A stretch of DNA of 64,000 bases from UBA5314 sp035560815 (GCA_035560815.1 DATMYR010000012.1:112818-176817); one strand, 5' to 3'. Positions 17,419-26,707 are shown, counted from the stretch's first letter. Numbers and translations: made by a program. Notes: a model not told the origin generated them from the sequence alone.

Positions 17419-17808
17419 CTATTCCAAGATCAGCTCGGCTGCTTCGTCCTTCTTAAGGGAAACCCCGACCACGTGGACATTTACGGCTGCAACTGTCAAT
17501 CCGGTCATGGTCTCAACCGCTATCCTGACCTCTTTTTGGACAGTCTCTGCTACTGCCGGGATAGCATACCCATATTCGATGACCAAAAATATATCGATCT
17601 TGGTCTGCTGGTCGGATACTTCCACTTTGATGCCTTTACCAAAATTTTTGCGGCCTAATTTTTCGACAATCTCGGTTCCCCAACTGCCGCTCATTGAAGC
17701 CACGCCTTCCACTTCTACAGCTGCCAGTCCTGCGACTGTCGAGACAACTTCATCCGCAATCCGGACTACACCCAATTCATTGTTGAGCTCAGATTTCTGC
17801 ATCTCCAT
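17419..17808 (-). CDS. Asp23/Gls24 family envelope stress protein
   Basis: 129 residues; ATG about ten bases after GGAGG. The Asp23 core is clear: IADEVVSTVAGLAAVEVEGV, then VSDQQTKIDIFLVIEYGYAIP and VNVHVVGV. Equivalent to B. subtilis YqhY, which lies after accC and before nusB in the same way and has been linked to control of acetyl-CoA carboxylase there. Expected to bind AmaP at the membrane. It is separated from amaP by a 198-base spacer full of hairpins. Confidence 0.9.
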   Translation of the reverse strand: MEMQKSELNNELGVVRIADEVVSTVAGLAAVEVEGVASMSGSWGTEIVEKLGRKNFGKGIKVEVSDQQTKIDIFLVIEYGYAIPAVAETVQKEVRIAVETMTGLTVAAVNVHVVGVSLKKDEAAELILE

Positions 17809-17907
17809 GATTCATCCACCTCCGCCTTAATAATATGCTACTGTTCTTTCTGGTATTGTAACAGACATTGAGCAATATTGCCAAATTTCATCTATGTCAA
17901 CCATGCA

Positions 17908-19257
17908 TCAGGGCATGGAAGTCATCCTGCGCTGAATGAAGTTGGTGTATACTTCCCCCCGCACAAAAAAGGCATTGTCCAGCACCCGTAAGTGAAAAGG
18001 AATTGTTGTGGCGATGCTACCTATCTGAAACTCGTCCAGAGCCCGTTTCATACGTGAGATTACTTCGCTACGATCTCTTCCCCAGACAATCAGTTTGGCA
18101 ACCAGGGAGTCGTAGTAGGGAGGTATGGTGTAATAGGGATAAGCGGAAGAATCCACTCTCACCCCCGGTCCCCCCGGCACCAGATAGCTGCTGATGGTTC
18201 CAGGACAAGGGCGGAAATCATTATCCGGATCTTCAGCATTAATACGGCACTCCATGGCACAGCCGTTCAGGACAATATCCTCCTGGGTATAGGTTAATCT
18301 CTGTCCGGCAGCGATTTTAATCTGTTCCTTAACAATATCCACCCCGGTTACCATTTCTGTTACTGGATGCTCTACTTGGACTCGGGTGTTCATTTCGATA
18401 AAATAGAAATTACGCTGTTTATCAACCAGGAATTCAATCGTACCTGCACTATAGTAGCCGGCTGACCGGGCTGCCTTTATAGCAACCTGCCCCATTTCCC
18501 GGCGCAGCTCTTCATCCACAAAGGGAGACGGGGATTCTTCCAGGAGCTTCTGATGGCGGCGCTGCAGGGAGCAGTCGCGCTCTCCCAGGTGGATGATGTT
18601 GCCGAATTCATCCCCCAGCACCTGAATTTCTATATGACGAGGCTCTTCAATATACTTCTCCACATAGATCTCGCTGTTGCCAAATGCGGCTCCGGCTTCC
18701 ATCCTGGCCATATCCAGGGCTTCTTGTAAAGTATCATCACTATGGGCCAGGCGCATACCCCGGCCTCCTCCTCCGGCTGAAGCTTTGATAATGACCGGAT
18801 AGCCAATCTCGTGGGCTATAATCAGGGCCTCATCATAGTCGTTAATCGCTCCCGGGCTTCCCGGAACCAGAGGTACCCCGACCTGGCTCACCAGTTCCCG
18901 TGCTTTCACTTTATCACCCATCAGTTCGATCAGTTCGGCACTGGGACCGATGAATTTAAGCTGGTGGGTTTCACACATACTGGCAAAATAGGCGTTTTCC
19001 GCTAGAAATCCATAACCCGGATGTATCGCATCCGCACCTTTACTCAGGGCGGCTTGAATCACATTGGATATGTTCAAATAACTCTCCCGGGCGGGCGCCG
19101 CACCGATACAGACGGCTTCATCAGCCATCTTCACATGCAGGCTCTCCCGATCGGCTACAGAATACACCGCTACCGACTTAATTCCCAGTTCCCGGCAGGC
19201 TCTGATAATTCGGAGTGCAATTTCGCCCCGATTGGCTATCAAGACCTTGGAAAACAA
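17908..19257 (-). CDS. accC: Biotin carboxylase (AccC/PycA)
   Basis: ATP-dependent carboxylation of biotin on a carrier protein. The TTG at 19257, directly behind AGAGGTGAT and four bases after the upstream stop, gives MFSKVLIANRGEIA and 449 residues, identical in length to E. coli AccC. A longer frame to 19272 would overlap the upstream gene. The ATP-grasp features are complete: SAGGGGRGMR loop, EKYIEEPRHIEIQ, RDCSLQRRHQKLLEE and FIEMNTRVQVEHPVTE. With no accA/accD nearby and a PycB-AccB fusion directly upstream, it may serve pyruvate carboxylase, acetyl-CoA carboxylase or both. Confidence 0.95.
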   Translation of the reverse strand: MFSKVLIANRGEIALRIIRACRELGIKSVAVYSVADRESLHVKMADEAVCIGAAPARESYLNISNVIQAALSKGADAIHPGYGFLAENAYFASMCETHQLKFIGPSAELIELMGDKVKARELVSQVGVPLVPGSPGAINDYDEALIIAHEIGYPVIIKASAGGGGRGMRLAHSDDTLQEALDMARMEAGAAFGNSEIYVEKYIEEPRHIEIQVLGDEFGNIIHLGERDCSLQRRHQKLLEESPSPFVDEELRREMGQVAIKAARSAGYYSAGTIEFLVDKQRNFYFIEMNTRVQVEHPVTEMVTGVDIVKEQIKIAAGQRLTYTQEDIVLNGCAMECRINAEDPDNDFRPCPGTISSYLVPGGPGVRVDSSAYPYYTIPPYYDSLVAKLIVWGRDRSEVISRMKRALDEFQIGSIATTIPFHLRVLDNAFFVRGEVYTNFIQRRMTSMP

Positions 19258-19261
19258 TTTA

Positions 19262-21175
19262 TCACCTCTCATCTTGCTCGATTAGAAATAGGACCTGGTT
19301 GTATTCCACGGCCGCTGCATTCTCAACCAGAATGTCAGCGATTACTCCTGACACTTCAGACTTAATTTCGTTCATAAGCTTCATGGCTTCCACGATACAC
19401 AAGGTCTGTCCAGGCTTAACCCGGTCGCCTACCATGACAAAAGGGCTGGCATCCGGAGAAGATGCTGCATAGAACGTGCCTACCATGGGTGAAACCACTT
19501 CAGCCAGGTTGTCGTTGGACTCCTGGGGCGCTTCATCGATAAGGGGAACAGTTGTGGCATGCTCACTCTGTGGCTGTGCAAACTGATGGCGTACCGCGCT
19601 TTCCTTCCTCAGGCTCAGGCGGTAATCATCCTTCTGCACCTCCAGTTCTGCAATATTGGTCTGGTCAAGCAGGAGAATTAGCTCCTTTATTTCATCGACG
19701 TTCATTTCCTCATCTCCCTCTAATGCCGTTCTTGTCTTGATCACCCTCGGGGTTAGCCGCGGCTTACCGGCCGGGGTTTCACTATTGGTGATCTCCTCGC
19801 CCAGTTCATCAGTGGTCTGAATCTGGGGCACATCCTCTGCACCCCTGGTTTCGCGATATTCGAAGAATTTCAAGGCCACCTGTGGGAACATTGCGTAGGT
19901 TAGAATATCCTCTTCATTTTCCGCCCATCTTGCTGACTCCTTTTTCGCCTTCTCCCAAAAAGGCTCCAGCCTATCGGCTGGTCGTACATCAATAACTTCC
20001 TGGTCACCGATAATCTTTTTGCGAATCTCTTCATTTATCGGGGCCGGGGGTTTGCCGTAGAAGCCCCGCACATAGTACTGAACTTCACCTGGACACATTT
20101 TATAGCGCTCACCCAGTAGGACGTTGAGAACCGCTTGAATCCCGATAATCTGACTGGTGGGGGTGACCAGGGGCGGAAAGCCCAGATCCTCTCGAACCCG
20201 TGGTATCTCCTTCAAAACTTCACCGATCCGGTCAGCCGCCTTCTGCTCCTCCAACTGAGAATACAAGTTGCTGATCATGCCTCCCGGAACTTGGTGTTCA
20301 AAGACCTGCATGTCGGTGATGCGCGTAACACCTCGCTCGAATCCCTTATGCTTGCGCAGTTGTTCGAAGTGGTTGGCGATATGAAACAGCTTATGAAGGT
20401 CCAGGCCCGTATCCCAATCCGAATCCTGTAATGCTCTGACGATAGTTTCAACTGGCGGTTGCGAGGATCCGAAAGCCATGGGAACACTGGCGGTGTCGAT
20501 CAAATCCACCCCGGCCTCGGCTGCCTTGATCAGTGAAGCAATCGCAAGTCCGCCGATGTAATGCGTATGTAATTGAATGGGCAAGCCTACATTCTCCTTC
20601 AATATTTTGACTAACTGATAGGAGGCATAGGGTGCCAGCAGGCCGGCCATATCTTTAATACATATAGAATCGGCCCCCATATCCTTCAGGCGTAAGGCCA
20701 TATCCAGATACTGCTGGGTGGTGTGAACCGGGCTTATGGTATATACCACGCAGGCCTGAGCATGCTTTCCGGTTCGTTTAATCGCCTGCATGGGCACCTG
20801 AAGGTTGCGAATATCGTTCAGGGCATCGAAAACCCGGAAAATGTCAATACCGTTGTCCGATGCCTTTTCCACGAACTTTTCTACGATATCATCGGGATAA
20901 TGGGTATACCCGACCAGAGATTGCCCGCGCAGCAACATTTGCAGTTTCGTTTTCTTTATAATCTGGCGAATCATACGCAGCCGCTCCCAGGGGTCTTCTT
21001 TCAAGTAGCGGATGCAGACATCAAAAGTGGCTCCCCCCCAGACTTCCAGAGAATAGTACCCGATATCGTCCAGGTCCGCAAGGATAGGCAGCATATCGTC
21101 AGTGGCCATCCGGGTCGCCCAAAGGCTCTGGTGACCATCACGCAAACTGGTATCGCTTATCTTGATTTTGCCCAT
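19262..21175 (-). CDS. Fusion of carboxyltransferase (PycB/OadA type) and AccB-type biotin carrier
   Basis: 637 residues; ATG with GGAGG. Residues 1-470 form a pyruvate carboxylase subunit B / oxaloacetate decarboxylase alpha-type carboxyltransferase: SDTSLRDGHQSLWATRM, catalytic lysine in SICIKDMAG, metal site HTHYIGG, then the PYC/OADA domain. After a linker, residue 491 begins MNVDEIKELILLLD, the typical N-terminus of free AccB, and the last 75 residues are the biotinyl domain with EAMKLM (Lys is biotinylated). So a complete AccB-like protein is joined in frame. B. subtilis has a separate accB here, downstream of spoIIIAH and before accC. With AccC it likely makes oxaloacetate from pyruvate; whether it also feeds acetyl-CoA carboxylase is unknown. 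Confidence 0.93.
   Translation of the reverse strand: MGKIKISDTSLRDGHQSLWATRMATDDMLPILADLDDIGYYSLEVWGGATFDVCIRYLKEDPWERLRMIRQIIKKTKLQMLLRGQSLVGYTHYPDDIVEKFVEKASDNGIDIFRVFDALNDIRNLQVPMQAIKRTGKHAQACVVYTISPVHTTQQYLDMALRLKDMGADSICIKDMAGLLAPYASYQLVKILKENVGLPIQLHTHYIGGLAIASLIKAAEAGVDLIDTASVPMAFGSSQPPVETIVRALQDSDWDTGLDLHKLFHIANHFEQLRKHKGFERGVTRITDMQVFEHQVPGGMISNLYSQLEEQKAADRIGEVLKEIPRVREDLGFPPLVTPTSQIIGIQAVLNVLLGERYKMCPGEVQYYVRGFYGKPPAPINEEIRKKIIGDQEVIDVRPADRLEPFWEKAKKESARWAENEEDILTYAMFPQVALKFFEYRETRGAEDVPQIQTTDELGEEITNSETPAGKPRLTPRVIKTRTALEGDEEMNVDEIKELILLLDQTNIAELEVQKDDYRLSLRKESAVRHQFAQPQSEHATTVPLIDEAPQESNDNLAEVVSPMVGTFYAASSPDASPFVMVGDRVKPGQTLCIVEAMKLMNEIKSEVSGVIADILVENAAAVEYNQVLFLIEQDER
19703..19721 (-). 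other. accB: Possible internal ribosome site and start for a free AccB
   Basis: GAGGGAG lies nine bases before the ATG at 19705 inside the fusion gene. Starting there would give a 147-residue protein with the size and N-terminus of ordinary AccB. Confidence 0.4.
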
Positions 21176-21255
21176 TTCGTCCCTCCCGGTGATTTTAGGG
21201 TAGCCAGTGATGCGGAGATTCCTGGCTCCTTATAATTATATAACAATACAAATAG

Positions 21256-21274
21256 GCTCAGGCCAAGCCTGAGC
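21256..21274 (-). terminator. Possible terminator after the spoIIIA operon
   Basis: 8-bp perfect stem (21256-21263 with 21267-21274) and a 3-base loop, about 200 bases after the spoIIIAH stop. The downstream minus-strand sequence is T-rich but has no uninterrupted T run. The rest of 21176-21470 holds no gene that I can support. Confidence 0.45.
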
Positions 21275-21470
21275 AACTGTCCTGAAGCCATTATCAGCAC
21301 TTTTTAATATTATAGAAATAATCAAGCAGCATTTCAATGGCCAAGGCCTATGTATACAACGACAATCACCAGGAAAGCTAGATTTGAGGGTAATTCTGAG
21401 TCCTTTCGCAAGGGACCAGCCCCCCCCCGGCAGCGGTTGCCAAAGGCAATTATTATGGTCATTCCGTCTC

Positions 21471-22010
21471 TCAAGGCTCGATTCGAGTAATATAAACTTT
21501 ACTGGCCGATTTTTTGGCCGGTTTCCCTATTAATTGGCGCAGTTCGGCTTCTTGTTGTGAACTCAAACTGCTGGCGGCTACCACCAAGGTGGTCGCTTCC
21601 GCTTCATCGATTATAACACAATCGCTGAATCCCCTGGACTTCACCAGGCTTTCCATTTTCATCTCCTTTTCCATGTCTTCGGTGATTTTGACTAAACGGG
21701 CTGAGGCAGCCTCCCGAGCTACCCGATCCGTACCCGTGTCATTTAGAATTTTCCCCAGCAGTTCCATTTGCTGTCCGCGGAGACTCTCCCTCTCCATCCG
21801 GTATTCTGCAAAAAAGCCTTTTTGCCCCCGTTTTTCTTCCAATTTGTTAATAATGGAGGTCTCTAATTTCTGCTGAGAACCACTCACTTGCGCATTCTGC
21901 TGAGCGGGCAAACGGGTGCGCTGGGCTATAGTTAAGACCAGTATTAGTCCCAGCACCGCCAGCCCGGCTCCCATCCAAAAGCGCCTATTTCTCATATTTA
22001 TAACCATCAT
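21471..22010 (-). CDS. spoIIIAH: Stage III sporulation protein AH
   Basis: 179 residues. One N-terminal membrane segment (about 11-28, FWMGAGLAVLGLILVLTIA) and an extracytoplasmic domain rich in Glu/Lys with the family C-terminus FSDCVIIDEAEATTLVVAASSL, a YscJ/FliF-like ring-building fold. In Bacillus the mother-cell SpoIIIAH binds forespore SpoIIQ across the intermembrane space. Its start overlaps the spoIIIAG stop by four bases. Last gene of the eight-gene operon. Confidence 0.93.
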   Translation of the reverse strand: MMVINMRNRRFWMGAGLAVLGLILVLTIAQRTRLPAQQNAQVSGSQQKLETSIINKLEEKRGQKGFFAEYRMERESLRGQQMELLGKILNDTGTDRVAREAASARLVKITEDMEKEMKMESLVKSRGFSDCVIIDEAEATTLVVAASSLSSQQEAELRQLIGKPAKKSASKVYITRIEP

Positions 22011-22588
22011 TGTCCTCCCTCCCTGGGCATTACCAGCACCTTATGCGTAGTTACATTCAACAAGGTCGCGGTGGCATTCAACAAACGTTCCCGTACCGTG
22101 GCATCAGTCGCTCCATCTGCTACCACCAGGACGCCAAGAACTTCCGGGGTCTTATCCTCCAATAGCAGAGGACTGCCAGCAGAGACAGCCAGATCATGGG
22201 AAATGTTTTCCTGGCTGGTAGTTTTGCTGCTGCCCTTTGGATCCCGTTCTTCGATCGTATTTTTCTCGGAGCGGGTGTTGCTGGCATAGGTTTTGCTGCC
22301 TTCCGATGCCAGACTGATACTGACATCTACCTTTCCCGCTCCTTCAACCTTGGAAAGTATTTTTTCCAGATCGGCGGCCATACGGCTGCCGGCCCCGCCA
22401 GTCAGGGACTGGGCCTGCTGAGCATCCGAGGTCGTTGTTTTGACATCACTTTTGGTTACCGGCCACAGAATGGCGAGTAAACCCAGGCAAATTAAGATAA
22501 CCATCAGGTACCGACTTTTGCCTGCCTTGAACCAGGAAACCCCTCCTTCCTCATTCTTCCGCCAAGCCCTCACCCATTCATCCAACAT
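22007..22588 (-). CDS. spoIIIAG: Stage III sporulation protein AG
   Basis: 193 residues from the ATG at 22588, eight bases after AAGGGAG; a longer frame to 22639 lies within spoIIIAF. One membrane segment (about 29-48) and an extracytoplasmic ring domain: LEKILSKVEGAGKVDVSISLAS, then PEVLGVLVVADGATDATVRERLL and VTTHKVLVMP. SpoIIIAG forms a large ring in the feeding-tube channel between mother cell and forespore. It lies four bases after spoIIIAF and overlaps spoIIIAH. Confidence 0.94.
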   Translation of the reverse strand: MLDEWVRAWRKNEEGGVSWFKAGKSRYLMVILICLGLLAILWPVTKSDVKTTTSDAQQAQSLTGGAGSRMAADLEKILSKVEGAGKVDVSISLASEGSKTYASNTRSEKNTIEERDPKGSSKTTSQENISHDLAVSAGSPLLLEDKTPEVLGVLVVADGATDATVRERLLNATATLLNVTTHKVLVMPREGGQ

Positions 22589-22592
22589 AAGC

Positions 22593-23174
22593 TCAACTCC
22601 CTTCAACGATGACATCGATATTGGTCTCCTGAAAATCATAGAGGTTTTTTAAAAGGTCCTTAACCTTTCTTTCAATCACCTGCGATGCTTCCTGTTGCAT
22701 CTTCTGATCAGCAGCTTGTAAACTGGGGCTGGCGGTTTTCTCACCCGAATGAATGGGATCCGGGGAGATCTTAAGCTTCAACCTGGTGACATGACCTTTA
22801 TCATCCATTTCCGCCTGGGTTTCCACTTCTTTTACACCGGGAACCAGGTTTACAACTGCCGTCACCTGGCCTTCCAGCTTTTTCTGAAGATCATCATTGC
22901 TTAGCGACCCGATCCGGGTGTTGAGCTCCTGCCCGGCTTTCGATATCTGATCTTGACTTTGCTGGACCGGTGGCGTGTCCCACCAGGCGATTTCCAAATG
23001 GTGCTGATTAAAAAGTACACTCAGAATGGGATTAAGCACCGCTACGATGACAAAAAGGCCGATGGCATAGCGAACAAAGGGTTTCATCCCTCCTTCCGGA
23101 AGTAGAAGCTCCAGGAATCCGGTCATAATGATGATGACCAGAACATTTTTCACAATTTCAGTAATGGTGTTCAT
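22593..23174 (-). CDS. spoIIIAF: Stage III sporulation protein AF
   Basis: 193 residues from the ATG at 23174, preceded by GAGGGGG that overlaps the spoIIIAE stop; the frame to 23225 would overlap spoIIIAE. Two membrane segments (about 8-25 and 33-53, VRYAIGLFVIVAVLNPIL) and a C-terminal extracytoplasmic domain ending in NLYDFQETNIDVIVEGS. Component of the SpoIIIA-SpoIIQ channel complex. Confidence 0.92.
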   Translation of the reverse strand: MNTITEIVKNVLVIIIMTGFLELLLPEGGMKPFVRYAIGLFVIVAVLNPILSVLFNQHHLEIAWWDTPPVQQSQDQISKAGQELNTRIGSLSNDDLQKKLEGQVTAVVNLVPGVKEVETQAEMDDKGHVTRLKLKISPDPIHSGEKTASPSLQAADQKMQQEASQVIERKVKDLLKNLYDFQETNIDVIVEGS

Positions 23175-23184
23175 AGTGACCCCC

Positions 23185-24372
23185 TCAGGAGCGCAGCATC
23201 GCAAAACCGTTGGACATTCCAGCAATGATGGCGATCATAATCAAGAACATCAGGCCCACGGCTGCCACAGCCGCCAGCATCATAAATAGATGGGTGCTCA
23301 TACTCTCCAAAATCGTGGCTGTCTTGCCGTCACCCAGAGGCTCGACCAGCATAGCCGAAATCCGGTAAATAAGGGCGATGGCAGCGATCTTAATCAAGGG
23401 CAGGATAACGATGCCGGCAACCACCACCACGCCAAAAATTCCCAGAGCCTGTTTTAACATCACTACATAACCGGCCGCCACTTCAACAGTATCGGAAAAC
23501 ATTTTCCCCACCAGGGGGATCGCGTTATCGGTTATGAACTTGGTCGTTCGCAAAGCCACTTTGTCCAAGACTGAAGCATATACGCTACGCAGGGTCAGGA
23601 CTCCCACAAAAAGAGTAAGGGTTAATCCCATGGTCAATTGGGCCGCCTGACTGAAGAGTTTGCCCATCTTTTCAACCTTGAGGCTGTCAGAAAGATGGTT
23701 CACAATGCTGAGAATCGCGGACATGATGATAAGCGGAAATACGATGTTCTTGATAACTCCAGCAAAAGCGGTTGCTGCAGTCATGAGAATAGGAAAGAGC
23801 ATGACCGAAGCGTTAACATTGCCGAGTCCGGCGGTAAGCACCAGCATCTGAGGCAGCATAGCTGTCATAAACCCGGCCATCGTGTCGATGGTTTGCTGCC
23901 CGATCTCCAGGACCACCCGGAATGATGCCAGGGCCATCGCCGCCAGGGCCAGGTAACAGGCCCAATACGATATTTTGGCAATGCCGGTAGAAAATGAGGT
24001 CTGCAGGTTGACCAGGAGGGCCGCCAAAACCGAGAGCAGCAGCAATTTACCCAGCAGGCTGGAATTAGCCAGTATTTCCCGGAGAAAAAATCCGCTCAGG
24101 TAACTTCCGGTCTGTTTTATATCAAATTTCCAGCTTCCTTTAATGAAGTCAGTAAACCATTGATTCAAGGACCGGTTGTCTGCTGCCTGACCGAGTTCTT
24201 GATCCACTTTATGCTTGTACTCCTCCAGGCTGCTAAGATCCAGGCTCTTTACCGCATCCTCAAAACTATAGCTGCCGGCTTTCGGGGTGTCGGTTTGGGT
24301 GTCAGCCCGGGCCGCACATGGAAAGACCAGTAAGGCCAGGAGGAGAAGGAGCAGAAATTGAAGTCGCTTCAT
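23185..24372 (-). CDS. spoIIIAE: Stage III sporulation protein AE
   Basis: 395 residues. N-terminal signal sequence (about 5-22, FLLLLLLALLVFPCAARA) followed by a soluble stretch and multiple membrane segments from about residue 105 to the C-terminus. This large polytopic protein is thought to be the permease-like core of the SpoIIIA channel. Its end overlaps the ribosome site region of spoIIIAF. Fourth-largest gap in the operon upstream is only 32 bases. Confidence 0.93.
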   Translation of the reverse strand: MKRLQFLLLLLLALLVFPCAARADTQTDTPKAGSYSFEDAVKSLDLSSLEEYKHKVDQELGQAADNRSLNQWFTDFIKGSWKFDIKQTGSYLSGFFLREILANSSLLGKLLLLSVLAALLVNLQTSFSTGIAKISYWACYLALAAMALASFRVVLEIGQQTIDTMAGFMTAMLPQMLVLTAGLGNVNASVMLFPILMTAATAFAGVIKNIVFPLIIMSAILSIVNHLSDSLKVEKMGKLFSQAAQLTMGLTLTLFVGVLTLRSVYASVLDKVALRTTKFITDNAIPLVGKMFSDTVEVAAGYVVMLKQALGIFGVVVVAGIVILPLIKIAAIALIYRISAMLVEPLGDGKTATILESMSTHLFMMLAAVAAVGLMFLIMIAIIAGMSNGFAMLRS

Positions 24373-24404
24373 TGAGATCCCCCTTCGGTTCTAGCCAGTA
24401 ATCC

Positions 24405-24797
24405 TCAGGTGCCAGGTAGGAGTTGTATCAGAGATTCCAATATCGCCACCATGATCGGTAAAGCCAACACGGCAATAATAATTTTGGCGGCAAATTCAAC
24501 CTTCTTGGCCACCGCCTGTTCACCGGCATCCTGGCAAATGGCTGCTGCGAATTCACCCAGATAGGCCACACCCAGAATCTTAATAACCGTGGCAAGAAAA
24601 TAGTAGTTTACCTGGGCCCGGCGGGTCAGCTCTTCCATCAGATTGATGATCGATCCCATTTTCCCCATCATCAGCGTGAAAATCAAAATACTGAAGGTAA
24701 TACTCAGCAGAACTGCCATAACCGGTCTTTCTTGACGGAGAATAAGCAGCAGGACGGTGGTAACCAGAGCCAGGCCTACGATTTGTGCTATTTCCAT
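24405..24797 (-). CDS. spoIIIAD: Stage III sporulation protein AD
   Basis: 130 residues, almost entirely membrane-embedded, with about four hydrophobic segments. Family features include QIVGLALVTTVLLLILRQERP and the conserved YLGEFAAAICQDAGE. Small channel component between spoIIIAC and spoIIIAE. Confidence 0.93.
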   Translation of the reverse strand: MEIAQIVGLALVTTVLLLILRQERPVMAVLLSITFSILIFTLMMGKMGSIINLMEELTRRAQVNYYFLATVIKILGVAYLGEFAAAICQDAGEQAVAKKVEFAAKIIIAVLALPIMVAILESLIQLLPGT

Positions 24798-24841
24798 AGC
24801 ATCCTCCCCTTATTCGCCAGATAGGCCCTTCCCTGCCCTGT

Positions 24842-25045
24842 TCACAAACTGAAGACAGATCGGACCACGGTGAATAACTGGCTCATGAGCTGAACAACGA
24901 TGATAAGCACGACCACCACGCCGGCCAGCGTTAACATCTCGGCCTGTTCTTCCTTTTTCGCCTGTTTTAAAACAATAGATAGGACTGAAATCAGGATACC
25001 GATACCTGCTATACGAAATATGATGTCTATGTTCACCTGCATCAC
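24842..25045 (-). CDS. spoIIIAC: Stage III sporulation protein AC
   Basis: 67 residues (66 if the second codon, ATG, is used instead of the GTG at 25045). Two membrane segments (about 8-25 and 38-58) with the family core IDIIFRIAGIGILISVL. Correct length and position for SpoIIIAC. Confidence 0.93.
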   Translation of the reverse strand: MMQVNIDIIFRIAGIGILISVLSIVLKQAKKEEQAEMLTLAGVVVVLIIVVQLMSQLFTVVRSVFSL

Positions 25046-25066
25046 CGCCCTCTTAAAGATCTAGTA

Positions 25067-25588
25067 TTAAATCAAGAGCAAGACCACCAGCAAACCAGCT
25101 AAAAATCCGCCATAGGTCCATAGCTTTTGTCCAGATTCCATATTCTGTCTGGCTTTCTCTTCCGTAATTTTCAACTGTTCCTGCAGGGTATTCAGAAATT
25201 TTCTTTGTTGAGCAGCATCGGAAGCGCCCAGTTGGTGGGCAGCCGCTGCCAATAATTCATAATCCGAGTCCAGAAGCTGGGCTACGGGTTGTAGTTGTGC
25301 AATGCCTTGCAGCCAGGCTTCGCGAGCCGTCACCCCTGATTTATCCCGGAGCACATTGGCAGTGGCAGAAAACAACCGGGCTACCGGAAGAGGCGAAAAG
25401 TGAGCTGTGTTTTCCAGGGCTTGAGACAAAGGGTTGTACATACAAGTGATCTCCTTTTCCAGGTAGCCCAGAGCCATGTGAAGATCACGTAAGTGCTTAA
25501 CCCTGCCCCGCAAACGATGGGCTCCCGACATTCCCCAACCGCCAAAGCCTGAAACAATTAACACCATCCCTATAAACTTTATGAGCAT
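25067..25588 (-). CDS. spoIIIAB: Stage III sporulation protein AB
   Basis: 173 residues. N-terminal and C-terminal membrane segments enclose a cytoplasmic helical domain, with the signature RVKHLRDLHMALGYLEKEI. This GspF-like protein is thought to couple the SpoIIIAA ATPase to the channel. Its start overlaps the end of spoIIIAA by ten bases. Confidence 0.94.
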   Translation of the reverse strand: MLIKFIGMVLIVSGFGGWGMSGAHRLRGRVKHLRDLHMALGYLEKEITCMYNPLSQALENTAHFSPLPVARLFSATANVLRDKSGVTAREAWLQGIAQLQPVAQLLDSDYELLAAAAHQLGASDAAQQRKFLNTLQEQLKITEEKARQNMESGQKLWTYGGFLAGLLVVLLLI

Positions 25589-26544
25589 CCTTCATCCCAC
25601 CTGATCAATGTTTCCACCGTACCGGGACCCCGGGCCCTGGATAATACAATCCCTAATTGAAAGGCGTGACAGGCCAGCAATTCTTGCATCAGGGGTCTTT
25701 TAGAAAGTTCATCCAGATTGGAAGCATGAATACTGCTGATCACCTTCACCCCGGCGTTAATGCACTCCATGACCGCCTCCCCGTCCTCCCTGCGTCCCAG
25801 CTCGTCGGTGATGACCAACTGCGGAGAAAGCGCCCTCACCGCTATATTCATTCCCAGGGCTTTGGGGCAGGAATCCAGGACATCACTGCGCATGCCGACA
25901 TCCAACTGGGGCACCCCGCGGTAACTTCCGGCCAGTTCGGAACGCTCATCAACCACAACCACATTCAGGCCCGACCGCCCCCGGTCCCCATTGGATAGTG
26001 AGCAGGCCAGGTCTCGCAATAGAGTCGTTTTCCCACATCGGGGAGGTGAAATAATCAAGGTATTCCGTATATTAGCTTTGTCCGGGCAAATTTGGGCCAA
26101 CAAAGGCCGGGCGGCCCCCCGAACCTCTCGGGCAATGCGAATACAAAGGCTGGAAAAGTCTTTGATGGTCTTTATGCTGCCCTCATGCGAAACCACCTGA
26201 CCCGCCAAACCGACCCGATGTCCGCCCGGGATTGTGATAAAGCCTCTCCTGATATCTTCCTCAAAAGCATAGATTGAGTTGTCGCTTATGGAGGCCAGCG
26301 TCCTCTGCACATCCTCCAAAGTGGTCTGATATCCCCTGGTAAGATCTGCTTGCAGCTTACCCTGGGAATTCAAAGTTCGGTCCTGATCGGCAAATTTTAA
26401 GAAGAGGGGTTGACCACAACGCAGGCGTAGTTCTTCCAGTCCGGCCAGTTGATGCTCCTCCAAATTACCCACCAGCTTTCTGATAGCCGGGGATAGATAA
26501 GGGAGAACCTCCCTGCTAATCTTGGCTCCGTCATTCCCAATCAC
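25579..26544 (-). CDS. spoIIIAA: Stage III sporulation protein AA (ATPase)
   Basis: 321 residues. Secretion-type ATPase of the SpoIIIA complex. Walker A reads SPPRCGKTTLLRD, Walker B lies in NVVVVDERSELAG, and the segment LVITDELGRREDGEAVMEC follows. The N-terminal domain contains GHRVGLAGQV. It is the first gene of the operon; expression in the mother cell from a sigma-E promoter would be expected, but I could not place one convincingly upstream. Confidence 0.95.
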   Translation of the reverse strand: MIGNDGAKISREVLPYLSPAIRKLVGNLEEHQLAGLEELRLRCGQPLFLKFADQDRTLNSQGKLQADLTRGYQTTLEDVQRTLASISDNSIYAFEEDIRRGFITIPGGHRVGLAGQVVSHEGSIKTIKDFSSLCIRIAREVRGAARPLLAQICPDKANIRNTLIISPPRCGKTTLLRDLACSLSNGDRGRSGLNVVVVDERSELAGSYRGVPQLDVGMRSDVLDSCPKALGMNIAVRALSPQLVITDELGRREDGEAVMECINAGVKVISSIHASNLDELSKRPLMQELLACHAFQLGIVLSRARGPGTVETLIRWDEGCS

Positions 26545-26642
26545 CGCCCAACACCACCCTGCACTACAATAGATATGGAATAAACCGTAAATTATACCAT
26601 TTTAAATCATTTCTATGGCTATTGATAAGCCAAAGATGCCCA

Positions 26643-26674
26643 TTAAAAAACCCTTTCATGAACCATGAAAGGGT
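26643..26674 (-). terminator. Intrinsic terminator after the CD1247-like gene
   Basis: 11-bp perfect stem (26650-26660 with 26664-26674), 3-base loop, followed on the minus strand by TTTTTT. It separates the upstream unit from the spoIIIA operon. Confidence 0.92.
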
Positions 26675-26707
26675 ATCAGGAAACCGAGCTTTACAGCGAC
26701 TTGTAGA

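Noticed and set aside
21415..21440. C-rich run and GGCAGCGGTTGCC after spoIIIAH
   Set aside because: Weak self-complementarity and no T run; not a convincing terminator.
26545..26640. Sigma-E promoter of spoIIIAA
   Set aside because: Several partial matches, including a TATAAT and a CATA-containing segment, but none with a good -35 at the right distance.
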